Below, piece after piece: positions 58,116 to 64,000 of a stretch of 64,000 bases of DNA. The position numbers and the translations under genes were made by a program. Numbering within the stretch: the stretch's first letter is position 1; every line of letters starts with the position of its first letter. Source of the DNA: Nymphalis io (lineage: Eukaryota > Arthropoda > Insecta > Lepidoptera > Nymphalidae); assembly GCF_905147045.1 (NCBI RefSeq), contig NC_065905.1:372001-436000 (forward strand), read 5' to 3'. The notes beneath the pieces were generated by a model, which saw only the letters and a list, made by a program, of their open reading frames with translations, was not told where the DNA came from and did not search any database.

Positions 58116-58629
58116 AATTTCTTAAAAATAAACAATGGGAGAAATAAATTGATATATCTCAAAATCAATTGCTTGCGCACTTCTCTACGACAAAATAAGA
58201 AACGCTTTACGTTTCAATTATTAAGGTCGATAGTTAGACCATTAGGACATTGACTTTTATATAATAATACATTTTTATATTACAATATATTTGATTTTCT
58301 TTGTAATCAAGATAATACTCGCTATATTAAAGCTGCTATTAAAATAATTTATTTATTAAATGAAGCCATTGAAGATAGAAACAGTACAAAGGATAAATAT
58401 TATATTTTATCTTTCATTTTCATAAGATTTTATATTGTACGCGTATTTCTATACGAATTTATTTTATGCAACTAACTTATATACTAAACTAAATATTTAT
58501 TCGACTTTTCGTCTATAATTAATGTTATACACAAAGGTATTAGAAAAATAAAAAATATATAATTTATTAGATGATCTCGCTTTTGTACAGGTAAAATAAA
58601 AATTTTAACATATTTTAGACAAATAATCC
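58116..58629. other. AT-rich intergenic stretch
   Basis: Nothing recognised. Confidence 0.45.
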
Positions 58630-58765
58630 TGGTACCTGACCGCAGCGCCACCTACCGGGTCCAATATAAACCATCCAAGGACGCAGTCAAACATACAAAA
58701 GACAACAAAATCGGTCCAGCGGCTTAGGAGTTCAGTGACCTTGGTTCTTGGTCCTGGAGTTCACC
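58630..58765. repeat. Degenerate dispersed repeat (ATCGGTCCAGCGGC type)
   Basis: ACAAAATCGGTCCAGCGGCTTAGGAGTTCAGTGACC is a phrase type common in degenerate insect transposons; no second copy in this window. Confidence 0.3.
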
Positions 58766-58852
58766 AAGACCATGTATGTATTACGTCATCTCTTTTTAAT
58801 CGACTTCAAAATATAATGATATCCTTCTTTATTAACGCATCGAAAGAATGCT

Positions 58853-59018
58853 TTTTTTTATAGAATAGGACGGCGGACGAGCATGGGCCACCTGATGTTA
58901 CGTGGTCACCAAACGCCCTTAGACATTGGCATTGTAAGAAATGTCAACCATCGCTTACATAGCCAAAGCGCCACCAACCTTGGGAACTAAGATTTTATGT
59001 CCTTTGTGCCTGTAATTA
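58853..59018 (-). mobile_element. S2 element, 5'-truncated
   Basis: Poly-T left edge, then complete tail part, ending at GCCTGTAATTATA, almost the same break point as the 27559 copy. Confidence 0.8.
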
Positions 59019-59062
59019 TATTTGCGTTGCAATCGGTGTAGCGCCACGGCGCTCCCGTCTCA

Positions 59063-59467
59063 ATGTCACTGATACTGGAAATCATTAAGGTTTTATTTAA
59101 AACGTACATACAGACAATAGGACAAAATGGCTTTAAAATAGTTATGAATCGGTCTCATCTTTTATCGTCTATAGATTGTTTTTATATTGTCTGTAATCCG
59201 CAAGTTATCTTGAAACTTACGATTGAAAAATGTGGAATATTTTCTATGTCACTGAAAATCTTGTCAGCTAACAAGGACTTTGGACTTCTTTGTATTGATA
59301 CCTCATATGTAACAATACGAAGTATTTTTTTATTTGTTTTACTTTTAAGCGTGTGTTTTGAAGCCGGAGTAAATCGGTTCACCCGCTACATTATTGACTT
59401 TGACAAATACCGATTCGATAACGGTAATACTAAAGTTATATTTTATAAAAAATATATACAATACTGA
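59063..59467 (+). CDS. 134-codon ORF, possible membrane-protein relic
   Basis: ATG at 59063, stop TGA at 59465-59467, starting 45 bases after a truncated S2. The middle has a hydrophobic segment around SIDCFYIVC, and a stronger one in IFLFVLLLSVCF preceded by KDFGLLCIDTSYV. The layout (amphipathic linker, FG.L.ID, last membrane helix) recalls the end of insect gustatory receptors, but the conserved TYhhhhhQF signature is not matched. No splice or promoter support. It could be a decayed receptor exon or chance. Confidence 0.25.
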   Translation: MSLILEIIKVLFKTYIQTIGQNGFKIVMNRSHLLSSIDCFYIVCNPQVILKLTIEKCGIFSMSLKILSANKDFGLLCIDTSYVTIRSIFLFVLLLSVCFEAGVNRFTRYIIDFDKYRFDNGNTKVIFYKKYIQY

Positions 59468-59494
59468 TTTGAATATTATTCCGATTTCATGGTG

Positions 59495-59945
59495 GTAATT
59501 TAAGAGAGAGTAGCCAACTGCGACGGATATTATAGTGCATAAGTGTGTGCAAGCATATGTGCATTCTCAATTCTTTCACTCTCGTAATCTTTTTTTTTTA
59601 TATATTCGCCGGGAGGGAAAATGACTCTACTCCACCTGATGGTAAGTGGTAGTAGAGTCCAAACGCGACGACGGCCAGTACAGACGGGAAAAACGTTCTG
59701 CACTAGACACCTTCGCCTTGCCGGCCCGCAAGATGCCTCTTCACGCCTCGTTTGAAGGAACCCGGGTTGTAAGAGGAGGGGAACACGTGAGCTGGTAAGG
59801 AATTCCATCTTATAGCAAATCTGACTCTGGAAAGATTTCAGGCGCAACACCAATGGCTTTATGGACTTTTCGAGGTATGGAAGAGAAAACACTGCTAATT
59901 TCCAGTCTCTGGGCTGCTATTGAGATTTTATCTTTTAAAGATATA
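59495..59945 (-). mobile_element. S3 SINE split by a LINE fragment
   Basis: S3 text at 59500-59590 (GAGTAGCCAACTGCG, ATTATAGTGCATAAGTGTGTG) and again from 59818 (CAAATCTGACTCTGGAAAGATTTCAGGCGCAAC to CAGTCTCTGGGCTGCTATTGAG). The centre is a separate insertion. Confidence 0.7.
59591..59817 (-). mobile_element. LINE 3' fragment with poly-A
   Basis: Bounded by AATCT (59586-59590, 59818-59822). Poly-T at left. The minus strand encodes YNPGSFKRGVKRHLAG then a stop, like the end of a non-LTR ORF2, followed by a short 3' UTR (CACTTACCATCAGGTGGAGTAGAG). Confidence 0.65.
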
Positions 59946-60300
59946 AAACATTGTGGGTGTATGATATTTTGTATTTTCACTCATAATTTGAATTAGGACT
60001 TAAGACCTGCCATATAATCTAATCACAAATATATAAGTACTTTTATAAAATCTACGCCAACATATATTTGATAACAGCCAATATATATTTCATATGATAT
60101 GCTAGGCAAGCTTAAAATACTAAACATTTTTAACAAAGAATATTTGTAAATAACAAAGCGGGTGACAAAATAACTTGAGCGTTATGCGAACGAAAAACCT
60201 GTCTTATATATCAACTCGGTTCTCTTTACACAGAAGTTATAACTTCTAATATCATCTTTGGTTCTCTACATATATTACGTACGACGTGTTGTACAAGTAT
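59946..60300. other. AT-rich intergenic stretch
   Basis: Nothing recognised. Confidence 0.45.
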
Positions 60301-60597
60301 TTTTTTTTATATAGAACAGGAAGGCGGACGAGCATATGGGCCACCTGATGGTAAGTTGTCACCAAACGCCCTTAGACATTGGCATTGTAAGAAATGTCAA
60401 CCATCGCTTACATAGCCAATGCACCATCAACCTTGGGAACTAAGATTTTATGTCTCTTATGCCTGTAATTACACTGGCTCACTCACCCTCCAAACTGGAA
60501 CACAACAATAACAAGTACTGCTGTTTTGCGGTAGAATATGTGATGAGTGTGTGGTACCTACCCAGACGAGCTTGCACAAAGCCCTACCACCAGTAAA
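60301..60597 (-). mobile_element. S2 element, full length
   Basis: Poly-T at 60301-60308, then the complete element to CTACCACCAGT. Confidence 0.85.
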
Positions 60598-60799
60598 GTT
60601 AGCAGAGTATCTAGTTAGCGGGTAAAAATAATATATTTTTATATATAATATTTGAAGAATTTATTTCATGTTTTTAAATCATCCGCGAGAAAACATCTGC
60701 AAAATGATACAACAACCAACTAAGGACTATAAGATATTTTCATATTTACCATATACATATATACGTATATCTACATATTATGTTATAGATATTTTATAA

Positions 60800-61005
60800 A
60801 TTAGTGGACTGCTAAATGGGTCACCTGATAGTAAGTGGTCACCGCTGCACATTGATAGCAATGTATTGTATATGTATATGTATTTACATTGCTAAGAAAT
60901 ATTAACCATTCCTTATATAACCAATGCACCACCGACTTTGGGAGTGAAGACGTCATATAACCTTCAAACCAGAACAAAACTGTACTAAGTATTGCTGTTT
61001 TCTTA
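60800..61005 (-). repeat. S2 remnant (old)
   Basis: GTGGACTGCTAAATGGGTCACCTGATAGTAAGTGGTCACC and ACCAATGCACCACCGACTTTGG; diverged, with a TATATG repeat insertion. Confidence 0.6.
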
Positions 61006-61475
61006 AATTATTATATACTATCTATATTAAATCAATTTTCCAACGCTAAGGTCTCGGATCACCGCACGTTGGTTTGTCGACATCTGCCTCGCGTTCCGAA
61101 ACGACCGCACTAACCCCGGCCGGAATATTTGGTGCAATTTACATTTATTTGCTTTAATGCTCGAAGGATTTGCCAATTCCTGCCTCGTTTGATCATTCGA
61201 CTGCTGTTCTACATTTTAATATTAAAAAATGGTATTTGCCACGATAATGAAATAAAATTTCAGCAATGATTTGTATATTTTTTTATTGTACACTGTTAAA
61301 ATATTACTATTTTTCCACATAACAAAATTTGTCTTGTATTCGAGCTACTTCACATTAGTCTAGAATATAGAATAAAATTTTTTATTATTATTATTACATT
61401 ATTACAATAACTCATATTATATCAACAGTTATAAAAATTAGTTTGTTTTTTTTTTAAATGTTGTTTTCGTATTTA
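61006..61475. other. Intergenic stretch with GC-richer patch
   Basis: 61040-61130 (CTCGGATCACCGCACG, ACTAACCCCGGCCGG) is unlike its surroundings but not identified. (ATT)n at 61381-61398. Confidence 0.4.
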
Positions 61476-61614
61476 TTTATTTATTTATTTTTATAGAATA
61501 GGGAGGTGGACGAGCATACGGGCCACCTGATGGTAAGTGGTCACCAAACGCCCTTAGACATTGGCATTGTAAGAAATGTCAACCATCGCTTATAGCCAAC
61601 GCGCCACCAACCTT
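61476..61614 (-). mobile_element. S2 element, 5'-truncated
   Basis: Left edge is a TTTATTTATTTA run instead of pure T, followed by ATAGAATAGGGAGGTGGACGAGC. It stops at CACCAACCTTG. Confidence 0.8.
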
Positions 61615-62077
61615 GAAATTAACCTTTAAATTTTATTTAGTCTGAAAACTTAAAATCCCCGGCTAGAATAGATTAGTACCTACCTATAGTAGTAAATCGG
61701 AATATCTGCAGATAATGCTTGAAAAAATTGATCTGAAACAAATTCCCTCACAAAATGACACGGCATAGTTGTCACGCTCACGTCCCACAATGAACACTGA
61801 TTCAAGAACATTACCGCACGCCCGACACGTCCCGTCACGTCTTGCTAATCTCAGGCAAAAAATATTATCGAAAATATTTTTTATAAGCTTTAAACGAGAT
61901 AAATCTTTTTGTGTTTCTGTGTGCTGTACAGATACAAATAAACGCAGAGATATATGTGTTTCGTCTCGTACGTGCCTGAAATGTATAAATAAATTGGAAT
62001 CAAAGGTTTTTCACTTGTTTGTCAAAAATATTCTATCTCTATAAAAATAAATCTTGCGAATAAAATTGTGGATTGGT

Positions 62078-62216
62078 AGGTAAACAGACTGGCAAAATAG
62101 CCACCTAATGGTAAATGGTTACCACCGCCCGTACACATTGACATTGTAAGAATTATAAACGTTGTAAGAATTAAACAATCGCCAATGCTCCACCAACCTT
62201 GGAAACTAAGGTGTTA
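62078..62216 (-). repeat. S2 remnant (old)
   Basis: GGTAGGTAAACAGACTGGC, CACCTAATGGTAAATGG and TGCTCCACCAACCTTGG in S2 order. Confidence 0.6.
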
Positions 62217-62825
62217 AAATTTTAATGTGTTCATTATGTTATGTTATTAAAAAGCATTTTTTTTTTACTTTTACGGCTGCACAACGTCAACATTTCTTTG
62301 GAATACTTTTGTTGGTGCGTTGGTTTCTGTTTTTGTATTGAATTACAAGATCAATATATAAACTTCTCTTTGTCATTTCTTGCAGGTAACGTAGCCCAGT
62401 GACAAGAACACTAAATAGAGAAAAATACAAAAAAAATAATGCGTTTTTCAGTCTTCCTTATTCACCTTTTGTTTTCCAAACTCATAAAACAAAATTATGT
62501 AAGTTACCGAAATTGTTTTCAAAACGATCTTGTCTCGATTTAATTCATAAATAACAATTATTATTAATAACAAAGTTTCTTCTGTTCCATTAATTATAAC
62601 AGCCGTCGCTAAATCATTCAAAGGATAAGTTTATGACATTTATTGAAGAAGTGATGGACCAAACCCGACACAATGTCAACTTTCTGAATTTGTCAAAAGA
62701 CTTGATACCTGTCATTTTGAATTAACGATAATGTTTTATAAATAGTAATTTAACAAATTGTATTACATATTTATAAGGTAATTATTCGTTAAATTTTTGC
62801 GTCTCTGTCAAATTATTATTAATAA
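62217..62825. other. AT-rich intergenic stretch
   Basis: Nothing recognised. Confidence 0.45.
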
Positions 62826-63700
62826 TAATAAAGTACTCCAGACCGAGGGACCGTAAAGTTCTGCCACAGTGGCCAATCACAAGAGAGATTAGCTAACTGC
62901 GAATGACATATTATAGTACACAAGTGTGTGCGCAAACACAGGTGCACTCTCTATTCCCTAGCTCTCATAATCCAATGAGATGGCAATTCGATATAAACAG
63001 AAAAATTTCAGGCGCAGGACCAACCTCTTTACGTGCTTTCCGAGGCACGGGAATGTACACACTTCCAACTTTCAGACTCCAGGCTGTTATTGAGAATTTT
63101 CTGACAGAAAAATCTAATAACTTGTTATTGGCCTGACCTGGAAAATAAGCCCAGGACCTGCGACAGGTCTGCGGCATTATATCTAGCCATTTTTTTTTCT
63201 CGCAATGGAAACCTTCAGAAAATACCCGGGTCCCATGGGGGTGGAACCGGGTTATGTGGGATTCTTACCCATTAAAACCACTGCAATGGCCGTCCTCAGC
63301 ACGGATCGGAGAGGCTGTGGGATCGTATTGATATAACGCATTCTGTGCTCCACTAGTGGCACGGTGGAGCTCTCCTCAGGGGGCGAAAGTAATCTCGCCC
63401 CCCCCCCCCCCACATTCCTCGCTAGTGCGTACGGTAGCGCGAGGCCATCCCGGCTGCCGTCCTCCTCAGAGCCGTCTAAAATAGGACACGCGAGGCCCCT
63501 ATATTACGCATCCACTGCCCCAGTCTCACAGAAGGAGGCTACGGCCCTCCACCCCGATTCACTGCGACGCATTGCCGACACGATTGCTCGCAGCGACAGG
63601 TCTTGTCCGAATTCACAGACCTGGATCTCCCTCTCTGCATTCCACGCTGGGCACGCCTCCAAAGCATCTAGCCACTAGATCAACGAGGCAGTCAGTCAAA
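62826..63700 (-). mobile_element. S3 SINE split by N1
   Basis: Body at about 62880-63189 and the tRNA-like head at 63666-63700 (ATCTAGCCACTAGATCAACGAGGCAG). ATCTAGCCA at 63181-63189 and 63666-63674 flanks the insertion. Confidence 0.8.
63190..63665 (-). mobile_element. N1 non-LTR retrotransposon 3' fragment
   Basis: Inserted in the tRNA-like head of S3 with the 9-bp duplication ATCTAGCCA. Poly-T left edge. The sense strand shares the GAGGACGGCCAT.GCAGTGG and GGGTAAGAATCCCACATAACCC blocks with the copy at 163-566. Contains a C run at about 63405-63421. A plus-strand ORF across it is antisense noise. Confidence 0.8.
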
Positions 63701-63794
63701 TTTTACATGGATTAAAATATGTAATTTTACACCATCTCATTTGTAAAAATCCGAATAGACCGCATGGAACTTAAGAAGCAACTGAATATTATAC

Positions 63795-63890
63795 GACACT
63801 GCAGATTCACATACATACATACGCAGAGAGGAAAACTCGCGCGCATACTCACGTACATACAAGAACGCATACATACATACATTAATAATG
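63795..63890. repeat. (ACAT)n-rich stretch
   Basis: Several short ACATACAT runs separated by unique bases. Confidence 0.6.
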
Positions 63891-64000
63891 TTTTTACTTA
63901 TTTTTATATCCAAATATATATTTATATCGTGTCACTTTTTCCCTTTATCGCTAACGGTTTTTTATATAACCAAGCTATATAGGCAATAGCATATGGGCAA

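Overview
This window is nuclear DNA from an insect, almost certainly a lepidopteran (butterfly or moth). It is AT-rich, has no dense gene packing, and is full of tRNA-derived SINEs, poly-A SINE-like elements and 5'-truncated non-LTR retrotransposons of the kinds seen in butterfly introns and intergenic DNA. A nymphalid-type butterfly is my guess from the look of the repeats; I could not test it. No prokaryotic operon, CRISPR array, rRNA or credible functional tRNA gene was found.

Layout. 1-7.3 kb: intergenic DNA with fresh and old SINE copies. 7.3-16.8 kb: a nested transposon stack. A near full-length RTE-like LINE on the minus strand is split by a Gypsy-type LTR retrotransposon on the plus strand (10335-15560, two 436-bp LTRs, AACG target duplication). 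That Gypsy element carries an S2 repeat inside its pol region, and the LINE also holds a minus-strand S1 SINE with a 13-bp target duplication. 16.8-49 kb: mostly AT-rich DNA with dispersed SINE and LINE fragments, several nested in each other. One possible terminal exon of a multi-pass membrane protein lies at 41347-41737. 49.4-54.2 kb: the best host gene of the window, five small coding exons on the minus strand whose splice sites and phases agree. They encode a 154-residue single-pass membrane protein. 54.2-64 kb: more repeats, one unexplained 134-codon ORF at 59063, and two SINEs split by LINE fragments.

Repeat family names are local to this report. S1 is a ~300-bp tRNA-headed SINE (A box near its start, B box GGTTCAAACCC). 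S2 is a ~290-bp poly-A-tailed SINE-like element without an obvious tRNA head; strand is given with the poly-A at the 3' end. S3 is a ~350-bp tRNA-headed SINE. N1, N2 and N3 are 5'-truncated non-LTR fragments, N3 being RTE-like 3' ends. N4 is a degenerate CR1-like tail.

The genes do not form a pathway. The main stories are retrotransposon biology (nesting, SINE-LINE shared tails, one chimeric SINE) and one small host gene easily missed because its longest exon is under 200 bp.
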